Positions 1-6,398 of a stretch of 8,302 nt of DNA are shown here, in pieces. How positions within the stretch are numbered: the first letter of the stretch is position 1; every line of letters starts with the position of its first letter. The DNA comes from an uncultured Eubacterium sp. (GTDB taxonomy: Bacteria > Bacillota > Clostridia > Lachnospirales > Lachnospiraceae). The notes below the pieces were generated by a model, which was not told the origin of the DNA, ran no database searches, and saw nothing but the letters and a program-made list of their open reading frames with translations. Both the position numbers and the translations under genes were made by a program. The DNA is taken from NCBI GenBank assembly GCA_904502145.1, contig CAJGDH010000076.1, positions 1 through 8,302 on the forward strand, written 5' to 3'.

Positions 1-137
1 TTCATCTCATCGTCGGGGTGCACCAGGGCATCCTTCAGCATCTTGCCGGCCCGGTAGATCAGATATCCCTCGTCCCCTGTCAGCAGGTATACTTTATGAA
101 ATTGTCTTTCCTTTATATTTTTGGCAATTTCTTTCAT
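1..137 (-). CDS. holA: DNA polymerase III delta subunit, N-terminal fragment
   Basis: Only the first 45 codons are in the window; the gene runs off the left edge. The visible start reads MKEIAKNIKERQF, followed by the KVYLLTGDEGYLIYRAG segment, which resembles the first beta strand and nucleotide-fold start of HolA (delta). Delta opens the sliding clamp as part of the clamp-loader complex at the replication fork. The ATG at 135-137 has no obvious Shine-Dalgarno sequence. It lies 11 bases after the stop of the Nudix gene on the same strand, so translational coupling is likely (inference). In many Bacillota holA sits next to comEC, but here its upstream neighbour is a Nudix gene. The call rests on a short N-terminus; a different AAA+ clamp-loader-like protein is the main alternative. 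Confidence 0.8.
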   Translation of the reverse strand, partial: MKEIAKNIKERQFHKVYLLTGDEGYLIYRAGKMLKDALVHPDDEM

Positions 138-148
138 TGTTTATTCTG

Positions 149-757
149 TCAGTGATCATCCTTCAGCATCCGTGAAAAGGCGCGAAGGACCTGGGCGGTA
201 AACCCCCAGATGGTATACTTTTTGTACTGATAAAAAAGTGTCTCCTGTTCCAGCTTACGCCAATGATAATTCCGTCCTCCGACGATACGGTCAAAGGGAA
301 AATCATCACGAAAAACCGGTTGATAGGATATTGGATAGGCTTCCGGCACAGTGTTGGTAAGAAAGGATAAGGGCAGGCGGAAAACCTCCGCCACTTCATC
401 CTCACTGTAGGTATCCCGGTAGTCTTTAAGAAGTGCAGCAAAAGGATAGATGATCACATTTCCTGCCCGGAAGATATCCAGGGCTCCGATCACCTCGACC
501 TGGCCGTATGATAAGCACAGTTCTTCACAGGTCTCACGTACTGCCGCGTCCACAGGCTTTTCTCCGGGTTCCATCGCTCCTCCCGGAAGACAGATGTCCC
601 CCGGCTGATGGAGGATCTTGCCGGACCGGACTTCCAGGAGGATCTCATAGCCCCGGTCCGTTTCGATCAGGGGGATGCAGACCGCACTCTTAAAGCGATG
701 CTCATCACCGATCACTCCGGGTTTATGATTCTTTATCTTTTCAAAAAGAGACTCCAT
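149..757 (-). CDS. Nudix hydrolase, CoA-pyrophosphatase (NudL/YeaB) type
   Basis: A 202-residue Nudix protein expected to cleave a nucleoside diphosphate linked to another group, most likely CoA or its derivatives, in the cytoplasm. The Nudix box spans residues 60-82: G60, E66, R74-E75 and E78-E79 are all present, the last pair being metal-binding glutamates. The usual glycine near its end is cysteine (C81). Just before it, residues 40-60 match the layout of the CoA-Nudix motif (LL-x2-RS-x8-G-x4-PGG), although the conserved middle Arg is Leu and the Phe before PGG is Leu. The C-terminal IWGFTAQVL segment (183-191) is also typical of this subfamily. The start has an AAGGATGAG-like ribosome site and lies 17 bases after the arsC-like stop. 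The gene is therefore probably the middle of an arsC-like/Nudix/holA operon. The substrate is inferred from the motif, not proven. Confidence 0.88.
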   Translation of the reverse strand: MESLFEKIKNHKPGVIGDEHRFKSAVCIPLIETDRGYEILLEVRSGKILHQPGDICLPGGAMEPGEKPVDAAVRETCEELCLSYGQVEVIGALDIFRAGNVIIYPFAALLKDYRDTYSEDEVAEVFRLPLSFLTNTVPEAYPISYQPVFRDDFPFDRIVGGRNYHWRKLEQETLFYQYKKYTIWGFTAQVLRAFSRMLKDDH

Positions 758-774
758 ATCCGCTCATCCTTTTT

Positions 775-1125
775 TTATCCGAGAAGTTCTTCCCATTCTG
801 CTTCTTTAAACCCGACGAGAACATGTTCTCCTTCAACCAGGATCGGCCTTTTCACCAGCATCCCGTCGGAAGCAAGCAGGGCATACTGCTCATCTTCCGT
901 CATCCCCGGAAGCTTGTCTTTAAGCTTCAGGTCTTTGTAGAGCATTCCGCTGGTATTGAAAAACTTTTTCAGGGGCAGACCGCTCTTTTTGTGCCATTCC
1001 TTCAGTTCCTCAAGGCTGGGGTTCTCTTCCTTGATGGGTCTTTCTTCAAAGGAAATGTTTCGTTCCTCCATCCATTTTTTCGCTTTGCGGCAGGTTCCGC
1101 ATTTTGTATAACATAAAAATAACAT
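775..1125 (-). CDS. ArsC/Spx/MgsR-family thioredoxin-fold protein
   Basis: A 116-residue protein of the arsenate reductase (ArsC)/Spx family. The N-terminus carries C5 and a CxxC pair at C9 and C12 in the context YTKCGTCRKA, followed by RPI at 29-31 and a second RP pair at 93-94 (KRPILV), which are family hallmarks. Length is normal for the family. The CxxC matches Spx/MgsR and YffB-like members better than classical ArsC, which has one Cys here, so a thiol-redox or RNA-polymerase-binding role is as likely as arsenate reduction. No arsR, arsB or acr3 gene is nearby, which argues against a dedicated arsenic operon. The ATG at 1123-1125 has an AAGAAGG ribosome site about 8 bases upstream. It appears to be the first gene of the operon leading into the Nudix gene and holA. 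No convincing -35/-10 pair was found upstream. Confidence 0.85.
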   Translation of the reverse strand: MLFLCYTKCGTCRKAKKWMEERNISFEERPIKEENPSLEELKEWHKKSGLPLKKFFNTSGMLYKDLKLKDKLPGMTEDEQYALLASDGMLVKRPILVEGEHVLVGFKEAEWEELLG

Positions 1126-1195
1126 ATCCAGTCCTTCTTTCCATAGATTCTAATAATGCACCTTTATCCGGCCTCCGGTTTTTGCTGCCGGCATA

Positions 1196-1226
1196 GGAAG
1201 AAAACCCCGGTATCTACTACCGGGGT
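1196..1226 (-). terminator. Rho-independent terminator of the PPK2 gene
   Basis: A perfect 9-bp inverted repeat (ACCCCGGTA at 1204-1212 with TACCGGGGT at 1218-1226) encloses a 5-base loop. Read on the minus strand it is followed at once by TTTTCTTCC (1204 down to 1196). It begins 24 bases past the PPK2 stop codon and upstream of the arsC-like gene, so it should end the PPK2 transcript and isolate the next operon. Confidence 0.9.
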
Positions 1227-1250
1227 CTGTCTGTTCCAGTGTTCAGATGA

Positions 1251-2723
1251 TTATTTGCAGGCATCCTTAATGGCATCTACCACGATCCTCAAAGCTTTGA
1301 TCCTGGCGTATTTCTTGTCATTGGATTCCAGGATATGCCACGGAGCAAATTCCGTGTTGGTCTTCTTCAGCATGTCGTCAACCGCTTCCTCATACTGATC
1401 CCATTTCTCACGGTTTCTCCAGTCTTCCTCAGTGATCTTCCACTGTTTTTCCGGATTGTTCTGTCTGTCGGTAAAACGGGCAAGCTGAGTATCGCTGTCA
1501 ATATGTACCCAGAATTTGATCACAACTGCGCCCCAGTCAGCCAGTTCCTTCTCAAATTCATTGATCTCATTGTAGGCACGCTGCCAGTCGTTCTCTGAGC
1601 AGAAGCCTTCCAGACGCTCAACCATAACCCTGCCGTACCAGGTACGGTCAAAGATGCCGATGTGGCCATCCTTGGGCAGACGGTTCCAGAATCTCCACAT
1701 GAAATGTCTTGCCTTCTCATGGGGTTCCGGGCTGGCGATGGGCTGCACCTCAAAACCACGGGGATCAAGGGCAGCGGTAATTCTCTTGATATTTCCACCC
1801 TTTCCGGCGGCATCCCATCCTTCATAGGCAATGATCACCGGAATCTTCTTGCGGTAGACTTTGTTATGCAGTTTTTTCAGTTCTTCCTGGAGTTCCTTAA
1901 GTTCTTTATCATACTCTTCGTCCGTCAGAACTTTATCTTCCATGGAGACATCCGCAAGCTTCGGGATCGGCAGAAGCGGGAAGGTATTCTGAAGGATCGG
2001 AACTGCAAGAGAATGGTTCTTCAGTGCAGTGTCGATTCCCTGATTGATGAACTGAAGTACCTGTAACTCCGCCCACTTGCTGTCCTCGGCATCGATGATA
2101 TACCAGGGAGCCACGGACCGGTTGGTATCCTCCAGATAAGCATCATAGATCTCCCTGAATTCATTGTAGTTCTTATTCTCCAGACGGTCATCCTTGTTTA
2201 CACGCCATCTGGTATTCTTGTTGGCAGAAAGGGCATCCAGTCTTCTTCTCTGCTCTTTCTTGCTGATGTTGAAGAAGAATTTCAGCACAAGATAACCGTT
2301 GTCATGGAGGGACCTCTCCATGGTATTGATACTCTTGATCCTCTGCTTGTAAGCTTCCTCATCCAGGTCACCATTGAATACTCCGTTGGTGACTTCCTCC
2401 ATCCAGTAGGTATCATAGAAAGTGAATTTTCCTGCTTCCGGGATCTCAAGAAGGTAGCGGTACAGGAAGGGATATCTCTTCTCTTCTGCTGTGGGGGCAT
2501 CCATCTTTTTGGTCTTGAAGAAACGCGGGTCAATATTGCGGATGACTTTACCCAGAACGCTTCCCTTACCGGCTGCACCCCATCCTTCGAAGATGACCAT
2601 CACAGGAAGTTTGGCTTCCTTGATCTTCATCTGATATCCGAAAAGCTGCTTGCGAGCGGCTTTAACCTGTGCCTTAAGCTCTTCTTTCTCCGGCTTTACA
2701 GGCTTCACAAAGTCTTTTAACAT
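1251..2723 (-). CDS. Two-domain PPK2: polyphosphate:AMP/nucleotide phosphotransferase
   Basis: A 490-residue protein made of two PPK2 domains in tandem, the architecture of polyphosphate:AMP phosphotransferase (Pap). Such enzymes move phosphate from polyphosphate to AMP (giving ADP) in the cytoplasm. Domain 1 has a P-loop at 47-54 (GWGAAGKG). Domain 2 has one at 302-310 (GWDAAGKGG) and the second conserved block FDRTWYGRV at 358-366, then the lid-like WKITEEDW region from 428. Domain 1 has YDTYWMEEV where domain 2 has FDRTWYGRV, and Gly where domain 2 has the P-loop Asp, so domain 2 is probably the catalytic half (inference). The PWYII/PWHIL segments near 207 and 462 show the internal duplication. 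I chose the ATG at 2721-2723 because GGGAGGA lies 7 bases upstream; an extension to 2840 would overlap the upstream gene and read as non-conserved sequence. A terminator follows the stop. Confidence 0.92.
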   Translation of the reverse strand: MLKDFVKPVKPEKEELKAQVKAARKQLFGYQMKIKEAKLPVMVIFEGWGAAGKGSVLGKVIRNIDPRFFKTKKMDAPTAEEKRYPFLYRYLLEIPEAGKFTFYDTYWMEEVTNGVFNGDLDEEAYKQRIKSINTMERSLHDNGYLVLKFFFNISKKEQRRRLDALSANKNTRWRVNKDDRLENKNYNEFREIYDAYLEDTNRSVAPWYIIDAEDSKWAELQVLQFINQGIDTALKNHSLAVPILQNTFPLLPIPKLADVSMEDKVLTDEEYDKELKELQEELKKLHNKVYRKKIPVIIAYEGWDAAGKGGNIKRITAALDPRGFEVQPIASPEPHEKARHFMWRFWNRLPKDGHIGIFDRTWYGRVMVERLEGFCSENDWQRAYNEINEFEKELADWGAVVIKFWVHIDSDTQLARFTDRQNNPEKQWKITEEDWRNREKWDQYEEAVDDMLKKTNTEFAPWHILESNDKKYARIKALRIVVDAIKDACK

Positions 2724-2766
2724 ATCGTACTCCTCCCTAAGTAGCGTGTTGCTTCTCTCCGAGATA

Positions 2767-2795
2767 ATTATACAACATCTGCCAATATTTTTGTA
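2767..2795 (-). promoter_or_regulatory. Candidate promoter for the PPK2 gene
   Basis: On the minus strand a perfect TATAAT (-10, bases 2772-2767) lies 17 bases after a weak TACAAA (-35, bases 2795-2790). It sits in the 95-base gap between the alpha/beta hydrolase stop and the PPK2 start, giving a leader of roughly 40 bases that ends in GGGAGGA. The -35 matches consensus at only three positions, so this is plausible rather than certain. Read-through from the hydrolase gene is also possible, because no terminator is visible between them. Confidence 0.5.
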
Positions 2796-2818
2796 GTATT
2801 TACAGAGAATATTTCCTG

Positions 2819-3571
2819 TCAGTTTGCGGACGCAAACCATTGTCCGGCAACTTCCATCACCTTCTCGACCTCACCTGGATTTTTAAACCGGTGATCAGCT
2901 CCTGGCAGAACATACAATCTGATGTTGTTTTTCATGGCATAAGCCATGGAGTCTTCCACCGGAACCACATCGTCCTCCTGTCCGTGGATGATGAATATTT
3001 TCTCGGGATACAAAGGTTCCCTTGAGAAGATATCATTTGCTTTGATATCCTCATAGAATGCATTGGTAAGGATTAGAGGCCGGTCAAAACCGAAATTAAG
3101 CTCCTTGCCTTCATGGAAGACCTTCAGCTGCTCTTCATCCATAAATCCGGTCAGAGTCTGGGCAATGTTCAAAGCCGGTGACCGGAGAAAGATCTTATCA
3201 AATGTATCCGGATAATTCAGATGGTAAAGCATGGCCATATAACCACCGTAACTGGTGGCGAAACAATAAAGAGGTATGGAACCGTACCGTTCCCTGATCA
3301 GGGATACGGCCGTACGGATATAATCCATGCAGTTATCCGTAGTAAAGGAACGGCCGGTCTCCCTGCTTTCCCCGTGGGCGGGCCAGTCAAAGGTAAAAGT
3401 ACCTTTGCTTGTCTCTTCCATCACCTGGGATAACCGCAGGATAACGGAAGAATTCTTGTCTCCCGCCAGGCCGTGGAGACAGAGGATCATTGCTTTTTGT
3501 CCGGGTAAAGACCCATCCAGGCAGTACATTTCCTGCCCTTTATCTGTCATTATTTTCAATTCTTTTCTCAA
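2819..3571 (-). CDS. Alpha/beta hydrolase (serine hydrolase, S33-like)
   Basis: A 250-residue alpha/beta-hydrolase-fold protein with no signal peptide, so a cytoplasmic esterase, lipase or aminopeptidase-like enzyme of unknown substrate. Visible motifs are the oxyanion-loop LHGLAGDK (32-39), the FDWPAHGES block (61-69), a nucleophile elbow ATSYGG with Ser107, an acid in HGQEDDVVP (probably D200) and His227 in GADHRF. The elbow is AxSxG rather than the usual GxSxG, a tolerated variant. The start is taken as TTG at 3571-3569: AAGGAG lies at 3581-3586 with a 9-base spacer, whereas the in-frame ATG seven codons later (3550-3548) has no good ribosome site. The PPK2 gene follows 95 bases downstream on the same strand. 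Nothing in the neighbourhood fixes the substrate. Confidence 0.87.
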   Translation of the reverse strand: MRKELKIMTDKGQEMYCLDGSLPGQKAMILCLHGLAGDKNSSVILRLSQVMEETSKGTFTFDWPAHGESRETGRSFTTDNCMDYIRTAVSLIRERYGSIPLYCFATSYGGYMAMLYHLNYPDTFDKIFLRSPALNIAQTLTGFMDEEQLKVFHEGKELNFGFDRPLILTNAFYEDIKANDIFSREPLYPEKIFIIHGQEDDVVPVEDSMAYAMKNNIRLYVLPGADHRFKNPGEVEKVMEVAGQWFASAN

Positions 3572-3580
3572 TCAGCTCAT

Positions 3581-3586
3581 CTCCTT
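3581..3586 (-). promoter_or_regulatory. Ribosome binding site deciding a TTG start
   Basis: AAGGAG on the minus strand lies 9 bases before the TTG at 3571-3569. This is the main support for the unusual start codon of the alpha/beta hydrolase. An ATG overlapping the 3' end of this site is followed directly by a stop codon and cannot start the gene. Confidence 0.65.
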
Positions 3587-3635
3587 ATCAGGTATACAGG
3601 GTAAAAGTCGTGAAACCGGAACAAATATTATAGTA

Positions 3636-3664
3636 TTGACAATGTCACTACATTCGATTATATT
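3636..3664 (+). promoter_or_regulatory. Strong sigma-A-type promoter for the RelB/DinJ-like gene
   Basis: A perfect TTGACA (-35, 3636-3641) and TATATT (-10, 3659-3664) are separated by exactly 17 bases. Transcription should start near 3671 and leave an 80-base leader ending in AAAGGAG at 3738-3744, before the antitoxin ATG. It is the best promoter in the window. Confidence 0.82.
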
Positions 3665-3667
3665 GTC
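3637..3667. promoter_or_regulatory. Nested inverted repeats over the promoter, candidate operator
   Basis: Three inverted repeats overlap the -35/-10 region. TGACA-A-TGTCA (3637-3647) covers the -35, AATGT-N4-ACATT (3641-3654) lies in the spacer, and GACAAT-N18-ATTGTC (3638-3643 with 3662-3667) spans both promoter elements. Such placement is typical of repressor operators. Autorepression by the RelB/DinJ-like ribbon-helix-helix protein encoded just downstream is the simplest reading, but it is inference. Confidence 0.5.
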
Positions 3668-3752
3668 CTCAGATAAAGCAAAGAACAAATGCAAATCTTA
3701 TGAATACCACCATTATTTTTATATTTTTCATCAGAAGAAAGGAGAATTCACC

Positions 3753-4031
3753 ATGGCAAATTCTTTTTTACAGGTAAGGATCAATGAAGAGGACAAGGAA
3801 AAGGCTGCTGAGATCCTTGAGGGTCTCGGAACCAACCTTTCCGCAGTCGTAAATATGCTGGTCAAACAGATCATCATGACGGAGAGCATCCCCTTTGACA
3901 TCAGGATGCCCAGAAGACCTGATCCCCAGCCGTATGCCCGTTCTCATCAGGCATCCATCGAGGTTTCCCATAAGTCAACTCCTACCGGTGACCCGGTCAT
4001 CGACGGGATCCGGGAAGAATATGACTGGTAA
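3753..4031 (+). CDS. RelB/DinJ-family antitoxin, no toxin partner seen
   Basis: A 92-residue protein with a RelB/DinJ N-terminus: a beta strand FLQVRI (5-10), then two helices (about 12-24 and 29-43) forming a ribbon-helix-helix DNA-binding dimer unit, then IPFDIRMP (46-53), which closely parallels DinJ. The C-terminal tail ends in IREEYDW and would normally wrap a RelE/YafQ-type toxin. The ATG at 3753 has AAAGGAG 8 bases upstream; the frame is open further upstream but carries no family sequence there. No toxin gene follows: the next gene (MATE) ends 8 bases downstream on the opposite strand, and nothing upstream resembles a toxin. It may be an orphan antitoxin, a remnant of a toxin-antitoxin pair, or a stand-alone regulator. 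Strand and context differ from both neighbours, which hints at independent acquisition. Confidence 0.85.
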   Translation: MANSFLQVRINEEDKEKAAEILEGLGTNLSAVVNMLVKQIIMTESIPFDIRMPRRPDPQPYARSHQASIEVSHKSTPTGDPVIDGIREEYDW

Positions 4032-4039
4032 CCTGTGAT

Positions 4040-5371
4040 TTATACGGCGGACTCTTTCCATATACCCCTGGCAAATGCAATGAGGTAAACCAGGACGGTG
4101 ATGGCCGTGCTGATGGGGAAGGCCAGACCGATCCCGGCGACGCCCATACCGGCATAGGAGGCCAGGAAGATACACAGGGGGATTCTTGAGATCACGGATC
4201 CTGCCGTATTGGCTGCGGCGATCACTCCCGTATGGCCGGTTCCCGCAAAGAGTCCGCCCAAGCAGTAAGCCGCCGGCATCACCAGGAAATAATCCCAGCA
4301 ATGCATCTTAAGGTAAGATGCCCCCAAAGCGATGGTCCGGGGATCGGAAGTAAAGAAACTGAGAAGGGCCTCACCGGCAAACCACCATAATCCCACCACC
4401 AGGAAGGAATAGAGGCAGGTGATGAGCAGGGATATCCTGCAGGTACTTACCACCCTGTCCATCCTTCCTGCACCCATGTTCTGCCCCACCATCACGGTCT
4501 GGGCAGAATTCATGGCGATATCGGGAAGGATAAAGATCACATTCAGCTTGGCACATACTCCGACTGCTGCCGCTGCATAAACACTGATGGTATTGGCCAC
4601 GGCAATGACCACCACCAGGGAGATGTGCAGGATGAAATTCTGGTAGCTGGAAGGAATCCCTATTCGAAGAAAGTCTGCCGCGATCTTCCGGTTCACCCTG
4701 GAGATCGCGGTTTTTATATCCGGCAGAAGGTCTTTTCGTTTCAGATAGATCAGGCCCAGAAAACAGCTGATCCCCTGGGCGATCACCGTGGCAAGACCTG
4801 CCCCGAAGGCTCCCATACCGAATGCCCCCACGAAGGTCAGATCCAGTATTATGTTGATGATAGTGGATATAATGACAAAGTACAGGGGGGTCCGGGAATC
4901 TCCCAGACCGTTCAGTACTGCGGAGATGGTATTGTAACCGAAGATGAACAGGATACCGGTCATACAGACCGTATAGTAATTCTTTGCTTCCTGATAGCTC
5001 TCTGCCGGAGTCTGCATGATCCGGAGCACAGGCTTACAAAAAACAAGCATGATCACCGTCATGGCCAGGGAAAGCAAAACAATGAAGAGAAACATGGTGG
5101 CAATGGTCTGCTTTACTTCCTCCGCTTTTTTGCTTCCTGTGTACTGGGCTATGATGATCCTGCCGCCACCCAGAAGCCCTAGAGCTATTCCCAGGACAAA
5201 ATCCATGATCTGGCTGCCCATATTCACCCCTGCCAGAGCAAAGGTTCCCCCGAAACGTCCCACCACAAACAGATCTGCAACACCGTAGACGGACTGCAGG
5301 AAAAAAGCCAGCACGATAGGCATACTGAATCTCAATAAAGTTTTACCGATAGGGTCTTTTGTCAGATCCAT
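4040..5371 (-). CDS. MATE-family multidrug/metabolite efflux transporter
   Basis: A 443-residue integral membrane protein of normal MATE length, with about twelve hydrophobic helices in two similar halves (the second starting near residue 227, at NRKIAADFLRIGIPSS). The N-terminus (DLTKDPIGKTLLRFSMPIV, then ADLFVVGRFGG) is the usual MATE opening. Such pumps export drugs, cations or metabolites using Na+ or H+ gradients; the substrate cannot be read from the sequence. An AGGAG ribosome site (5379-5383) lies 7 bases before the ATG. Its 3' end faces the antitoxin gene with only 8 bases between the stops and no clear hairpin there, so the two transcripts may overlap. The 5' region is shared with the divergent DUF5131 gene. 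I found no regulator gene beside it. Confidence 0.95.
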   Translation of the reverse strand: MDLTKDPIGKTLLRFSMPIVLAFFLQSVYGVADLFVVGRFGGTFALAGVNMGSQIMDFVLGIALGLLGGGRIIIAQYTGSKKAEEVKQTIATMFLFIVLLSLAMTVIMLVFCKPVLRIMQTPAESYQEAKNYYTVCMTGILFIFGYNTISAVLNGLGDSRTPLYFVIISTIINIILDLTFVGAFGMGAFGAGLATVIAQGISCFLGLIYLKRKDLLPDIKTAISRVNRKIAADFLRIGIPSSYQNFILHISLVVVIAVANTISVYAAAAVGVCAKLNVIFILPDIAMNSAQTVMVGQNMGAGRMDRVVSTCRISLLITCLYSFLVVGLWWFAGEALLSFFTSDPRTIALGASYLKMHCWDYFLVMPAAYCLGGLFAGTGHTGVIAAANTAGSVISRIPLCIFLASYAGMGVAGIGLAFPISTAITVLVYLIAFARGIWKESAV

Positions 5372-5434
5372 TTCTCTTCTCCTGCTTTTCCTAACTTCTA
5401 CATCAAATATAACATAAAAAAACTTCCCTTTCTA

Positions 5435-5463
5435 TTGTATTCCCCGCAGTTATCTGTTAAAAT
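5435..5463 (+). promoter_or_regulatory. Candidate promoter for the DUF5131 gene
   Basis: TTGTAT (5435-5440) and TAAAAT (5458-5463) are spaced by 17 bases in the 144-base divergent gap between the MATE and DUF5131 genes. The -35 is weak. The site favours the ATG at 5516 over a TTG at 5435, because the TTG would lie inside the -35 box. No convincing promoter for the MATE gene was found in the same gap, although it is AT-rich near 5401-5420. Confidence 0.4.
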
Positions 5464-5515
5464 AACATCGAACTTATGTTCTGTTTCCCGTAATATCCTG
5501 CACCCGGTCAATCAT

Positions 5516-6319
5516 ATGGAAAAATATGTACAATTAAGTTTTATCCAACCGGATATCGAACCTTCTGATCCCCGCTCCCCTGTCACATCCATGTGGAATG
5601 TGTGGCATGGCTGTACAAAGGTCAGTCCCGGGTGTGCCCACTGCTATATGTACCGCAAAGATCAGGCTGTAGGCAGGGATCCCTCTCTTGTTGTGAAGAC
5701 CGGGAGTTTCAATCTTCCGGTCAGAAGGCTTCGCGCCGGTAAGTACAAAGGCAGATATAAAGTTCCTTCCGGTTCACTTTTCTACACCTGTTTTTCCTCT
5801 GATTTCTTTCATGAAGAGGCGGACAGGTGGAGGGACCAGGCCTGGGATATGATGAGGGAAAGGTCAGACTGCAGCTTTTTTATGATCACCAAACGGCCTG
5901 AACGGATCAGGGACCATCTGCCTTCTGACTGGGGCAAAGGATGGAAACATGTTCAGATCGCAGTTACCTGTGAGAATCAATGGGCAGCTGACCTGCGTCT
6001 TCCCATCTACCTGAACCTTCCCTTAAGACACAGGGCTGTCATGGCAGAACCCATGCTCTCCCCCATAGATCTAAGCAGGTATTTTCGGGATTACCCACAT
6101 CTGATCGAGTCCGTTTCCGTGGGTGGAGAATCAGGACCGGAAGCACGCCCCTGCGATTTTCAATGGGTTCTGGATCTTCACAGACAGTGTATTGAACATG
6201 GGGTAAGCTTTTCCTACCACCAGACCGGGGCAAAACTGATCAAAGAGGGAAAGATCTACAACATTCCCAGAAAGTATCAGCACATCCAGGCAAAAAAAGC
6301 GGGTCTTGATACCATGTAA
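5516..6319 (+). CDS. DUF5131 (phage Gp37/Gp68-like) three-cysteine protein
   Basis: A 267-residue member of the DUF5131 family. Near the N-terminus is MWNVWHGCTKVSPGCAHCY, a CX6CX2C cluster (C33, C40, C43) that could bind an Fe-S cluster or metal; a radical-SAM-like role has been considered for such proteins but is not shown here. Other conserved-looking blocks are SDFFHEEADRWRD (95-107), FFMITKRPER (121-130), TCEN (151-154), AEPML (178-182) and GGESG followed by ARP (203-212). I chose the ATG at 5516 because the family-like sequence begins soon after it; no good ribosome site is visible, and a TTG at 5435 would add 27 unlike residues. Relatives occur in phages and in bacterial genomes, sometimes with a partner called TcmP. 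No such partner or phage gene is visible here. Function unknown. Confidence 0.85.
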   Translation: MEKYVQLSFIQPDIEPSDPRSPVTSMWNVWHGCTKVSPGCAHCYMYRKDQAVGRDPSLVVKTGSFNLPVRRLRAGKYKGRYKVPSGSLFYTCFSSDFFHEEADRWRDQAWDMMRERSDCSFFMITKRPERIRDHLPSDWGKGWKHVQIAVTCENQWAADLRLPIYLNLPLRHRAVMAEPMLSPIDLSRYFRDYPHLIESVSVGGESGPEARPCDFQWVLDLHRQCIEHGVSFSYHQTGAKLIKEGKIYNIPRKYQHIQAKKAGLDTM

Positions 6320-6320
6320 C

Positions 6321-6349
6321 TTCAGCTTGCCTTGATATTATGATATAAT
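6321..6349 (+). promoter_or_regulatory. Extended -10 promoter for msrA
   Basis: TGATATAAT at 6341-6349 is a perfect TATAAT with the TGn extension. A weak TTCAGC sits 17 bases upstream (6321-6326). It lies just past the DUF5131 stop codon, so msrA probably has its own transcript with a leader of about 40 bases, in addition to any read-through. Confidence 0.65.
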
Positions 6350-6398
6350 CAAACCAATCAACACGGCTATCCTGAAAAGAAGGGGGTTTATAAAGAAC

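Noticed and set aside
775..1125. Arsenic-resistance locus suggested by the ArsC-like protein.
   Set aside because: No arsenite efflux pump or ArsR-type regulator is in the window, and the CxxC motif fits the Spx/MgsR branch.
1168..1183. CCGG-CCT-CCGG followed by TTTTTG looks like a small plus-strand terminator.
   Set aside because: The stem is only 4 bp with a 3-base loop, and no plus-strand gene leads into it. The nearby 9-bp hairpin explains termination on the minus strand.
2724..2840. Longer N-terminus for the PPK2 protein starting at 2840.
   Set aside because: It would overlap the hydrolase 3' end and cross the candidate promoter; the ATG at 2723 has GGGAGGA at ideal spacing.
3327..3752. 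Upstream extension of the antitoxin reading frame by 142 codons.
   Set aside because: It overlaps the hydrolase gene antisense, runs through the promoter and leader, and carries no family sequence. The ATG at 3753 has a strong ribosome site.
3741..3757. GGAGAATTCACCATGG resembles a cloning junction (EcoRI and NcoI sites next to a start codon).
   Set aside because: The flanking sequence is continuous natural-looking leader and gene, with no vector sequence nearby. Two six-base sites can occur by chance around a ribosome site and ATG.
4625..5182. Long open frame on the plus strand inside the MATE gene.
   Set aside because: Its translation has no recognisable domain and is rich in His, Asp and Gly, as expected of an antisense shadow of a membrane-protein gene.
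3753..6319. A defence island formed by the antitoxin, MATE and DUF5131 genes.
   Set aside because: No nuclease, toxin, helicase, reverse transcriptase or other effector is visible, and each gene is separately transcribed on alternating strands.
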